Below, in pieces: positions 15,131 to 22,956 of a stretch of DNA of 64,000 nucleotides (position 1 is the first letter of the stretch; the number at the start of each line of letters is the position of its first letter). The notes below the pieces were generated by a model, which saw nothing but the letters and a program-made list of their open reading frames with translations, had not been told where the DNA came from and made no database searches. The translations under genes were made by a program, and so were the position numbers. The stretch lies in assembly GCA_904501925.1 (NCBI GenBank), contig CAJGCO010000007.1, positions 1-64,000 on the forward strand, given 5' to 3'. Source of the DNA: an uncultured Alphaproteobacteria bacterium (GTDB lineage Bacteria > Pseudomonadota > Alphaproteobacteria > RF32 > CAG-239).

Positions 15131-15945
15131 TACAAATATATTCCTGTCATCATAAACCATATCAACAAGTTGAAAGCAACATCATATACCCTATTCATGT
15201 GGGAAAAGCCTTATCAAACATAGACCTTGGCTTTCAAGGAGATGACACATCTGATAACATATCAAACAAAAATCCTCATTTCTGTGAATTAACCGCAACT
15301 TATTGGATATACAAAAACTCAAAAGCCGACATTGTTGGCCTATTTCATTATCGTCGATTCCTCAACTTTGCAAATAACGAAACCAAAACAAACAAAATAG
15401 ACAACAATTTTGCCACAACATATGGCATCACAGAAGAAAACATAAAAAACATATTAAAAGATTATGATATCATAGTCCCAAACAAAACCAAACCAACCAA
15501 AACAACCGTATATGATTTTTATGCTAAAGAACATTTTGGCTCTGATATGGATTTAGTTTTAGATATTATAAAACAAAAATACCCACAAGATTATGAAATC
15601 GCCATAAAAGAACTCAAAGAAAACTCTCAAACCATCATTGCCAATATGCTAATTACCAAAAAACACATATTTGATGAATACGCTAAATGGCTGTTTGATA
15701 TTTTATTTGAAGTAGAAAAACACATCCAACCCGATGTCCTAACCAGAAACGCTTACCAACAACGTGTTTATGGTTTTTTATCAGAACGTTTAATGGGTGT
15801 ATTTTTAGCAATTCATAAAGAATTAAAAGTAAAACATCTTCCCATACTTATGATTGAAGAAGATGCTAAAAAATTTAGAAAATATAAACTAAGAAAAATT
15901 AAAAATAAAATTTTAACATTCATAACATTAGGATTAAAAAAATGA
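15127..15945 (+). CDS. DUF4422 glycan-synthesis protein (putative glycosyltransferase)
   Basis: 272 residues. It begins IQIYSCHHKPYQ and contains LSNIDLGFQGDDTSDNIS, NPHFCELTATYWIYKN and VGLFHYRRFL, the conserved blocks of DUF4422, a family found in capsule and O-antigen clusters and thought to be glycosyltransferases. No membrane segment. It overlaps both the preceding GT2 and the following glf by 4 bases, so the three are translationally coupled. Confidence 0.85.
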   Translation: MIQIYSCHHKPYQQVESNIIYPIHVGKALSNIDLGFQGDDTSDNISNKNPHFCELTATYWIYKNSKADIVGLFHYRRFLNFANNETKTNKIDNNFATTYGITEENIKNILKDYDIIVPNKTKPTKTTVYDFYAKEHFGSDMDLVLDIIKQKYPQDYEIAIKELKENSQTIIANMLITKKHIFDEYAKWLFDILFEVEKHIQPDVLTRNAYQQRVYGFLSERLMGVFLAIHKELKVKHLPILMIEEDAKKFRKYKLRKIKNKILTFITLGLKK

Positions 15946-17084
15946 GTAAAATTCAAAATCTAATTGTTGGAGCAGGCTTTTCCGGAGCAACATTAGCCAT
16001 AAAAATCGCCGAAGAACTAAATGAAAAAGTTGTAGTAATTGATTCCAAATCCCACCTAGGAGGCAATTCATATGACTATAGAGATGAACATGGCATTATG
16101 ATTCACAAATACGGCTCCCATATTTTCCACACAAATTTGGAAAATGTATGGAAATTTGTTAGCCGTTTTACCAACTTTAATACCTATATGCACAAAGTTA
16201 TTGCTCTAATCGATGGCATTGAAACCACCATTCCATTTAACTTTAGAACATTATACGATGTTTTTCCAGAAACTTTAGCTCGTCGCTTAGAAGAAAAACT
16301 TTTAACAAACTTTGAATACAACAAAAAAGTACCAATTTTAGAATTCCAAAAACAAGACGATGCAGATTTAAAATTCTTAGCTAACTACGTCTACGAAAAA
16401 GTATTTTTACATTACACAACCAAACAATGGGGTGTAAATCCAAACGAGGTTGATGGTGCTGTAACCGCACGTGTGCCAGTATATTTAAGTTGTGATGAAA
16501 GATATTTCCAAGACAAATACCAAGGCATCCCAACTAACGGCTATACAGAAGTAATCAAATCAATGTTAAACCATCCAAACATTGAAGTTCGTCTAAACAC
16601 CAAGTTTGAAGATTTCAACGAAGAATACGAACGCCTATTTTATACTGGTCCAATAGATGAATTTTTTGATTATAAATTTGGTGAATTACCATACAGAAGT
16701 GTACATTTCAAAATGGAAGAACACGACACACCATATTACCAATCAAATGCCTGTGTAAACTATCCATGCAATTATGATTTTACCCGTATTCATGAATATA
16801 AATATTACCTAAATGACTTTTCAGAAAAAACTGTAATTGCTAAAGAATATTCTGAAAGCTTTGTACGTGGCAAAAACGAACGTTATTATCCAATACCAAA
16901 CCAAGAAACAACAGCTTTATACAACCGCTACAAAGCCGAAGCTGATAAATTAAAAAATGTATATTTCTTAGGTCGTTTAGGTGATTATAAATATTACGAT
17001 ATGGATAAAGCCATAAATCGCGCCCTAGAACTATTTGAGGAGATAAAATCTACCTCAACTTTTACCCCATCTCTCGCCGCTTAA
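15942..17084 (+). CDS. glf: UDP-galactopyranose mutase
   Basis: 380 residues. Glf is an FAD enzyme that converts UDP-galactopyranose to UDP-galactofuranose, so the glycan made here probably contains Galf. The dinucleotide-binding motif is at the N-terminus (IVGAGFSGATLAIKIAEEL), followed by SHLGGNSYDYRDEHGIMIHK and YGSHIFHTN, all diagnostic. YTTKQWGVNP, ARVPVYLSCDERYFQDKYQ and FLGRLGDYKYYDMD also match family blocks. It overlaps the DUF4422 gene by 4 bases; a 25-bp gap follows before the acyltransferase. Confidence 0.96.
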   Translation: MSKIQNLIVGAGFSGATLAIKIAEELNEKVVVIDSKSHLGGNSYDYRDEHGIMIHKYGSHIFHTNLENVWKFVSRFTNFNTYMHKVIALIDGIETTIPFNFRTLYDVFPETLARRLEEKLLTNFEYNKKVPILEFQKQDDADLKFLANYVYEKVFLHYTTKQWGVNPNEVDGAVTARVPVYLSCDERYFQDKYQGIPTNGYTEVIKSMLNHPNIEVRLNTKFEDFNEEYERLFYTGPIDEFFDYKFGELPYRSVHFKMEEHDTPYYQSNACVNYPCNYDFTRIHEYKYYLNDFSEKTVIAKEYSESFVRGKNERYYPIPNQETTALYNRYKAEADKLKNVYFLGRLGDYKYYDMDKAINRALELFEEIKSTSTFTPSLAA

Positions 17085-17109
17085 TTTTAACATTTAAGGA
17101 TATAATGTA

Positions 17110-17874
17110 GTGCATAAAAATATTATAAAATTTTTATCATTTTTTATTCTAAACTCTCAAAAAAGAAAAGAGTTTAGAAAGAAATATTATTTATCATACA
17201 TTGATTTATCAATACTAAAAAAGAGATATAAAATTAAGGGTAAAAATAATAAAATAATCATTGTTAAAAATGGTGAAGAATATCTTCTAGGCAAAAATAA
17301 AAAAATAAAAGGTTTAAATATTATTATAAATGGAAATAATAATATTATTAAATTAAGTGAACATCTTATAGGAATTCATAATAGCATATTTGAAATATTA
17401 GGAGATAATAATTCAATAGAAATAGGCTCAACTCCTCACCGAATAGAACTAAATATTATGTTAAAATGGAGTTGTAATAATAGAAAAATTATTATAGGTG
17501 ACAATTTCTCATGCGACTTAACAAAAATTTATATCAATGAAGACAATGGAATATGTAAAATAGGAAATGATTGTATGTTTAGCAATAATATAACAGTCAG
17601 AACAGATGGACATGCAATACTAAATGATAAGAATGAAGTTATTAATAATTTTGCAAATATTGAAATTGGCAACCATGTATGGTGTGGAGAAAAATGCACC
17701 ATATTAAAAAGCGCTTTAATCCCTAATAATTCTATTATAGGTGTAGGGAGTATTGTTACTAAAAAATATAAACAGGAAAATATAATCTTAGCAGGTAATC
17801 CTGCAAAGATTATAAAAGAAAATATTAATTGGAGTAGACATAATGCTTCACATATTGTAAAAGGAAGGATATAA
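17110..17874 (+). CDS. Hexapeptide-repeat acyltransferase
   Basis: 254 residues from GTG at 17110; an ATG five bases earlier is followed at once by TAG, and AAGGA lies upstream. The N-terminus carries a short basic motif (FFILNSQKRKEFRKKYY) that recurs in the LicD-like protein of the same operon. Residues ~60-235 are left-handed beta-helix repeats, ending in IEIGNHVWCGEKCTILKSA, IIGVGSIVTKKY and AGNPAKIIKE, as in sugar O-acetyltransferases. It is a likely O-acetyltransferase for the glycan; the acyl group and site are inferred. It abuts the next gene by 1 bp. Confidence 0.85.
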   Translation: MHKNIIKFLSFFILNSQKRKEFRKKYYLSYIDLSILKKRYKIKGKNNKIIIVKNGEEYLLGKNKKIKGLNIIINGNNNIIKLSEHLIGIHNSIFEILGDNNSIEIGSTPHRIELNIMLKWSCNNRKIIIGDNFSCDLTKIYINEDNGICKIGNDCMFSNNITVRTDGHAILNDKNEVINNFANIEIGNHVWCGEKCTILKSALIPNNSIIGVGSIVTKKYKQENIILAGNPAKIIKENINWSRHNASHIVKGRI

Positions 17875-17875
17875 A

Positions 17876-19000
17876 ATGATAAAACAACCCAAAGTATCAG
17901 TTGTCGTACCAATTTATGGAGTAGAAAAATATTTACACCAATGTGTAGATAGTATTTTAGCACAAACCCTTGAAGATATTGAAATTATTTTGGTTGATGA
18001 CGGATCAAAAGATAAGTGTCCTGAAATTGTTGATGAATACGCCAAAAAAGACCCACGCATTGTTGCTGTTCACCAACCAAACGGAGGTTACGGTCGCGCA
18101 GTAAATCATGGAATAGAGCTAGCCAAAGGTGAATATATTGGTATTGTTGAATCAGATGATTGGATTGAACCCGATATGTATGAAAAACTCTATAATAACG
18201 CCAAAGAAAACAATACAGATGTAACTAAAGGTGAATTTTATATTTATAATTCATTCTTACCAGAAGCTGAACAAAATAATGTATGGAAAAACCGTTATCA
18301 AGATTTAGATGAAGCGCCTGATAACGTTTTTTCAATTGATGAATATCCCTTACTTTTAGCTTTTCACGCATCAATATGGTCATCTATTTATAAAGCAGAA
18401 TTTATAAAACAACAGCAAGTTATTGAAAGCCGTTCTGCGAGTTACCAGGATTTTCCTTTTATGGTAGAAGCATTTTGCAGAGCTAAAAGAATTACTATAG
18501 TTAAAGAGCCTCTTGTACATTATCGTATGGAAGAAGGCATGGGATCATCAACGCTAAGAAGAGATGCTCGTCTAATGATTATGGCTGATCAATGCCAAAA
18601 ATGCAAAGAGCATTTAATTAAATACAAAAAACATGAAACACTAAAAGAAGAGTTCTATTTTCATGCTTTTTTAGCTAACGATGCTTTTTATAATAATATT
18701 TTATTTAAACACAAATACGAATATTTTCTTAAAATAAAAAATTTATTCCATAATTTGAAAAATGATAATAATTTTACATTTAAATATTTTACCTCTGAAC
18801 AAAAAAAATCCATGAATTATTATATACATGGAAATTTTTACAGAGAACTATGTAAATATATTTTAAAACAATTACGCAAATTTATTATTCGCATCATAAT
18901 AAAACCCCAAAAAAAACAATTTGTATTACAATTTTTAGGTTTGCGCATTTCTAAAAACAAACATTTAAATACTCCATGTATACTAGATATTAAACTATAG
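17876..19000 (+). CDS. Family 2 glycosyltransferase
   Basis: 374 residues. Clear GT2 core: VSVVVPIYGVEKYLHQCVDS, ILAQTLEDIEIILVDDGSKD, NGGYGRAVNHGIELAKGEYI and GIVESDDWIEPDMYEKLY. After a mid-region with YRMEEGMGSST, the C-terminus becomes Lys/Phe-rich and ends with a basic, hydrophobic stretch (RKFIIRIIIKPQKKQF, FLGLRIS) that may hold it to the membrane. It sits in the glycan operon between the acyltransferase and licD-like genes with short gaps. Donor and acceptor are unknown. Confidence 0.9.
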   Translation: MIKQPKVSVVVPIYGVEKYLHQCVDSILAQTLEDIEIILVDDGSKDKCPEIVDEYAKKDPRIVAVHQPNGGYGRAVNHGIELAKGEYIGIVESDDWIEPDMYEKLYNNAKENNTDVTKGEFYIYNSFLPEAEQNNVWKNRYQDLDEAPDNVFSIDEYPLLLAFHASIWSSIYKAEFIKQQQVIESRSASYQDFPFMVEAFCRAKRITIVKEPLVHYRMEEGMGSSTLRRDARLMIMADQCQKCKEHLIKYKKHETLKEEFYFHAFLANDAFYNNILFKHKYEYFLKIKNLFHNLKNDNNFTFKYFTSEQKKSMNYYIHGNFYRELCKYILKQLRKFIIRIIIKPQKKQFVLQFLGLRISKNKHLNTPCILDIKL

Positions 19001-19010
19001 GAGATAGACT

Positions 19011-20000
19011 ATGCATCCAATTATTTGTCGTTTAATTACAGGATTTATTCCTAATAAGGAAAAACGAAAAAAATTTAGAGAAAAACATATTACTAACAAA
19101 ATCAACAAACATAGTATTGAATATATAAGTAATCAACTAGATTATTTGATAAATTTTGTAAAAAAAACAACCGATATTACTAAAATCCCAACCGCATACG
19201 GAAATCTAAGATTAGTTCAACTTGGATCAGCTAAACTTTTAGACTTAATACATAACATATGTATTAACAATAATCTTCAATATTGGATGCACTATGGAAC
19301 ACTTATTGGTGCAGTTAGACACAAAGGATTTATCCCTTGGGATGATGACATTGATATTTGCATGATGAGAGATGATTATGAAAAATTAATAAAAATTCTC
19401 GGAAATGGTAAATTTTGCAAAACAGATGGAATACTAACATTTAATGTTGGAGACGTATTAAAAATATTTTATAGAAATTTACCTATTCGCGTCGATATAT
19501 TTCCTATGGATACATACTATGAAAAAGTTAAAACTGAAGAACAACAAAATACATTAATTGAAAAACAAGCCAAAGCACGTTCTATGGTTAAATTTGATTG
19601 GAGTAATTTATTACCTGTTTTTCCAGATGAAATTCCATCAAACACAAAAAATTATTCAGAAATTAAAGATATCTCTAATAAAGTTGTAATGAATAACAAT
19701 CTATCTATTGAGCAAGGTAGTATTTTTAGAGGAATAGAAACTATTCCTACAGATAGAGTTGTATATCAATATGAACATATTTTTCCAATTAAAAATATCC
19801 AATTTGAAGGTTATAATTTTATGTGCCCTAATCGTTGTGATGCAGTATTACAAACTCGTTTTGGAGATGGAATATTTGATTATCCCGCAGATATGTATTC
19901 CAAACACTCTTTATTATCAAAACTAAATTTAACCACTTTAATAGAAATTGAAAAATTTTTAGCAGAGGACAATAAAAAAATTTTGGAGAAACTACAATGA
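19011..20000 (+). CDS. LicD-family phosphotransferase
   Basis: 329 residues. LicD proteins move a phospho-alcohol (phosphocholine, ribitol or glycerol phosphate) from a CDP carrier onto a surface glycan. The diagnostic block is YWMHYGTLIGAVRHKGFIPW, then DDDIDICMMRDDYEKL (around residues 90-130), with the metal-binding aspartates; RVDIFPMDTY follows. The N-terminus repeats the FIPNKEKRKKFREKH motif seen in the acyltransferase. It overlaps by 4 bases the cytidylyltransferase gene that would supply its CDP-activated substrate, which strongly supports a phospho-polyol decoration. Confidence 0.88.
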   Translation: MHPIICRLITGFIPNKEKRKKFREKHITNKINKHSIEYISNQLDYLINFVKKTTDITKIPTAYGNLRLVQLGSAKLLDLIHNICINNNLQYWMHYGTLIGAVRHKGFIPWDDDIDICMMRDDYEKLIKILGNGKFCKTDGILTFNVGDVLKIFYRNLPIRVDIFPMDTYYEKVKTEEQQNTLIEKQAKARSMVKFDWSNLLPVFPDEIPSNTKNYSEIKDISNKVVMNNNLSIEQGSIFRGIETIPTDRVVYQYEHIFPIKNIQFEGYNFMCPNRCDAVLQTRFGDGIFDYPADMYSKHSLLSKLNLTTLIEIEKFLAEDNKKILEKLQ

Positions 20001-20422
20001 AAATAGGATATACCGCAGGTGTTTATGATTTATTTCATATTGGACACTTAAATCTACTAAAAAATGCAAAACAAAAATGTGATAAATTGATAGTAGGAAT
20101 AACTACAGATGAATTAGTTAAATACAAAGGTAAATGCCCTGTTATAACATTAGCAGAACGAATGGAAATAGTTAAAGCCATTAAATATGTAGATGAAGTT
20201 GTTGTTCAGGATAATCTTGACAAATTTGAAGCGTGGAAAAAATATCATTATGATGTGTTATTTGTTGGTGATGATTGGAAGGGAACCGATAAATGGAATG
20301 AATATGAATTAAAATTAAAAGAAAAAGGCGCAACTGTTTGTTATCTACCATACACCCAAACAACTAGCTCTACATTATTAACAGAAGTACTAAAAAAAAT
20401 ACAATCAATAAATTCAGATTAA
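19997..20422 (+). CDS. TagD-like glycerol-3-phosphate (or related) cytidylyltransferase
   Basis: 141 residues, typical for this small family. It joins CTP to a phospho-alcohol to make a CDP-activated donor. GYTAGVYDLFHIGHLNLLKN holds the HIGH nucleotide-binding motif (~6-25); TLAERMEIVKAIKYVDEVV and FVGDDWKGTDKWNEYE match TagD, and TTSSTLL is the C-terminal signature position. It is the last gene of the operon, coupled to licD by a 4-base overlap. CDP-glycerol is the likely product, but other CDP-alcohols cannot be excluded. Confidence 0.88.
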   Translation: MKIGYTAGVYDLFHIGHLNLLKNAKQKCDKLIVGITTDELVKYKGKCPVITLAERMEIVKAIKYVDEVVVQDNLDKFEAWKKYHYDVLFVGDDWKGTDKWNEYELKLKEKGATVCYLPYTQTTSSTLLTEVLKKIQSINSD

Positions 20423-20472
20423 ATCGTTAAATTTAGTATTATCTAACGTATTTTTTATCATCACACAACAAA

Positions 20473-20499
20473 AAAAGCCCGTCTCAATAAAGGGCTTTT
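20473..20499 (-). terminator. Bidirectional terminator between glycan operon and tRNA-Ser
   Basis: AAAAGCCC / GGGCTTTT with a loop of 11. On the minus strand the stem is followed by TTTTTT, which ends the tRNA transcript. On the plus strand it is followed by only a short T tract. Confidence 0.75.
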
Positions 20500-20502
20500 A
20501 AC

Positions 20503-20593
<91 letters not shown>

Positions 20594-20645
20594 AACTTGC
20601 ACTTTTGTATATTTATTTTATTATATTTGCAAGCATTATTTTTCA

Positions 20646-21290
20646 TTAAATCTCAGGATATCCAATAACCTGATTTATAATCACAAACTCATCTCTATCC
20701 AAACGTAACTTATCTTTTAATTCATCTTTGTTAATATATCCTCTAACAATAGATTTCAAACCTTTAGATGTTGCATATAAAGACACATTCTGCGCTGCAG
20801 CCCCAGCATGAAATGTAGAAAAATTCTTATCACTTCCAGTATATATCAAATTAAGTGGCGCATTTCTTACAAAATCCTGCTTTGCAATATAATCCATAAT
20901 ATCTTCCTCACTAACTTTAACCAAAATATTTACCATTCCATCATATTGCCAAATAGAATTATTATAAACTACAAACACTTTTAAGTTTTGCTCATTCATA
21001 GCCGTTGGAATAGTCCTTGTATTATGACTATTAACCCCAAACGCACTCCATAAAATCTCACTCAATGTTTCATCACTAATAGCTTTATTACTATACGCTC
21101 TAGCACTAGCTCTCTCATCAATAATTTTCATCAACTCTGATGTTTTATTCACCTCTGGCAATTTTTTTATCTCACTAATTTTCATCAACTCTGATGTTTT
21201 ATTCACCTCTGGCAATTTTTTTACCTCACTAGCATTAGCTTTTATACCAATCACTAACGCACAGATTACAAAAACTAACTTCTTTAACAT
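20646..21290 (-). CDS. Exported nitroreductase-family (SagB-like) oxidoreductase
   Basis: About 214 residues from ATG at 21290, chosen because AGGGGAA lies upstream and the frame then opens with a clean signal peptide (LKKLVFVICALVIGIKANAS). The mature part has an FMN-dependent nitroreductase pattern: RASARAYSNKAISDETLSEI, LWSAFGVNSHN, NAPLNLIY, AGAAAQNVSLYATSKGLKS and VIGYPEI. Between the two lies an exact-looking tandem duplication of 18 residues (KKLPEVNKTSELMK twice), from a 54-bp DNA repeat. An exported flavoprotein is uncommon, though known in this family. The substrate is unknown. Confidence 0.78.
   Translation of the reverse strand: MLKKLVFVICALVIGIKANASEVKKLPEVNKTSELMKISEIKKLPEVNKTSELMKIIDERASARAYSNKAISDETLSEILWSAFGVNSHNTRTIPTAMNEQNLKVFVVYNNSIWQYDGMVNILVKVSEEDIMDYIAKQDFVRNAPLNLIYTGSDKNFSTFHAGAAAQNVSLYATSKGLKSIVRGYINKDELKDKLRLDRDEFVIINQVIGYPEI
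21123..21230. repeat. 54-bp tandem duplication inside the nitroreductase gene
   Basis: The unit beginning AATTTTCATCAACTCTGATG occurs at 21123 and again at 21177, with almost no changes (TTATCTCACT against TTACCTCACT). It encodes 18 residues just after the signal peptide and keeps the frame, so copy number could vary without breaking the protein. Confidence 0.85.
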
Positions 21291-21378
21291 CACATTTCCC
21301 CTAATAAAGATAATTTTCACATATCTTTCCCATACCATAAATATTATGAATAAACCGTAAATTTACCCTAAAATAAAA

Positions 21379-21632
21379 CAATAAAGGTGGAAAATTTTGA
21401 GTGGATAGAAGTCAATGTCCACCAAATAAGGGGAGCATACAAAATAGTACATGAATTTTTGCCAACAGGCTTCCATTGGCTAATTAGTTTGCAACCAACA
21501 TAAAGGCGGAAAATTTTGAGTGGATAGAGATGAGCTTAAGGGGGCTCTAAATTTTAGTGTACAAAATAGTACATGAATTTAGAGCAACCAACTCCGGTCG
21601 CTCTAGACACCAAAATTTTCCCCTTTATTATG
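21379..21632. repeat. Two-unit repeat element with inverted ends (MITE-like or structured RNA)
   Basis: This is most of the 337-bp gap between two minus-strand genes. Unit 1: AATAAAGGTGGAAAATTTTG...GTGGATAGA (to 21409) then TACAAAATAGTACATGAATTT (21438-21458). Unit 2: the same first block, with C for T, at 21499-21528, then the same second block at 21560-21580. The two units are 119-122 bp apart. The right end (21611-21632) carries the first block inverted (CAAAATTTTCCCCTTTATTA), overlapping the stop codon of the next gene. Further inverted repeats are GCCAA/TTGGC after unit 1, CTCTAAATT/AATTTAGAG (21545-21583) and GAGC/GCTC in unit 2. No reading frame is present. Confidence 0.7.
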
Positions 21633-22902
21633 CTTCACGACCTAAATTAACTTTAATAGGTACATACTTCTCGTCGCTATGACTGATTAACTTCCCAGCT
21701 TGCTTCTCTTCAAGCATTTTACGCTTTCTTTCTTCAATAGTCTTTCTCTGCTCAGCATTATGCGCCCGTTGCTCTTCAGCTAAACGTTCTGCGTGAAATT
21801 GCTTAGCTTTTTCAAAAATAACTTCATCTTTATCTTCAGGCTTTTGCAGTATCGTAGATTTCAACTTCAAAAACGACTTAACTAATTGATCCGTACTAAT
21901 ACTCTTTTTAGTTAAATCAATCCAACCAGTAAAATGCCCATTACTCAAAAATTCACTAAAATCAATATAAAATGCTTTAGCTTTCTTCTTATTTTTTGGC
22001 GCCAAAATCTTTTTTAATTCTTCTGCATTAGGCACTCTACCCAACGCTTGAGCAATCTGCTGTGGTGTAATAATACACTGGCTCAAATCCAACTCAGCAA
22101 TATTAACTCCAGTAAAATCAATTCCAGTAAAATCCACCCCACGCAAACTCACATACCTCAAATCAATTCGCCTTAAATCAAGCAAAAACAGATTTAAACG
22201 TCTTAAATTAAGCTTATGAGGATAATATATAGCCAAATACTCAACTAATGCTTGCAACTCTTCTATTGCCAACTCATCCATAATGATATCAAGCAATATA
22301 GCATCTTCGATATCAGCGTCACGTAAGATAACGCCTTCCATCCTAGCGCCAGTAAAGTTAGTTCCTTTTAACTTAGAACCAGCAAATATAGCATTTGTTA
22401 AATCAGCACCACTTAAGTCAGCCCCACTTAAGTCAGCACCACTAAAGTCAACACCAACTAACTTAGCATTTTTAAAGTTTGCATCTTGTAAATTAGCAGC
22501 CGAAAAATCTGCATTAGAAAGACTAACCCCCTCATAGTCCATCCCCATCAGATTTTGCCCCACATGGTACTCTCCGGATAAATTCTGTCTTCTTCTTTCT
22601 TTTAATCCATCAATTTTTTCTAATTCACCAGCAACAGCTTTCCAAGAGTGACTAAATTCATAAAGCTTTGCCTCAATCTCACCTTCAACAACCTCACCCT
22701 TAAGAGTTGCCTTAAGGTCTTCTTCCATGGCCACACGAACATCACCCAGCTCTTTATAGTAGCTTCTTAATTTTTCCAAACGAACAGACGAACCATGTTT
22801 AGGCCCACCAGTATCATCATCATCATCGCCACTAACCACTGGTGAAAAGCTAAACTCTTCATCTTCTTTTTCAATGTTGTGTTTATCTAAATCATCAACC
22901 AT
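21628..22902 (-). CDS. Pentapeptide-repeat protein with charged helical ends
   Basis: 424 residues, no signal peptide. The N-terminus is acidic (SGDDDDDTGG) and then helical. Residues ~115-200 hold pentapeptide repeats (A(D/N)LxG: NADFSAANLQDANFKNAKLV, DFSGADLSGADLSGADLTNA), which fold into a right-handed square helix. A second weaker repeat block lies at ~235-275 (RRIDLRYVSLRGVDFTGIDF). The C-terminal ~80 residues form a long basic coiled coil (AERLAEEQRAHNAEQRKTIE). Pentapeptide proteins can mimic DNA or act as scaffolds; nothing here fixes the role. It stands alone, and its last codon lies in the inverted end of the repeat element. Confidence 0.85.
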   Translation of the reverse strand: MVDDLDKHNIEKEDEEFSFSPVVSGDDDDDTGGPKHGSSVRLEKLRSYYKELGDVRVAMEEDLKATLKGEVVEGEIEAKLYEFSHSWKAVAGELEKIDGLKERRRQNLSGEYHVGQNLMGMDYEGVSLSNADFSAANLQDANFKNAKLVGVDFSGADLSGADLSGADLTNAIFAGSKLKGTNFTGARMEGVILRDADIEDAILLDIIMDELAIEELQALVEYLAIYYPHKLNLRRLNLFLLDLRRIDLRYVSLRGVDFTGIDFTGVNIAELDLSQCIITPQQIAQALGRVPNAEELKKILAPKNKKKAKAFYIDFSEFLSNGHFTGWIDLTKKSISTDQLVKSFLKLKSTILQKPEDKDEVIFEKAKQFHAERLAEEQRAHNAEQRKTIEERKRKMLEEKQAGKLISHSDEKYVPIKVNLGREA

Positions 22903-22956
22903 GTAAACTCTTTCAAAACATAACTAGATGAATTCTACTCTATTTTTTGCAAACAA

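Noticed and set aside
21379..21632. Repeats at 21379-21632 as a CRISPR array
   Set aside because: Only two units, with repeated blocks inside each and no equal-length spacers; no cas genes nearby.
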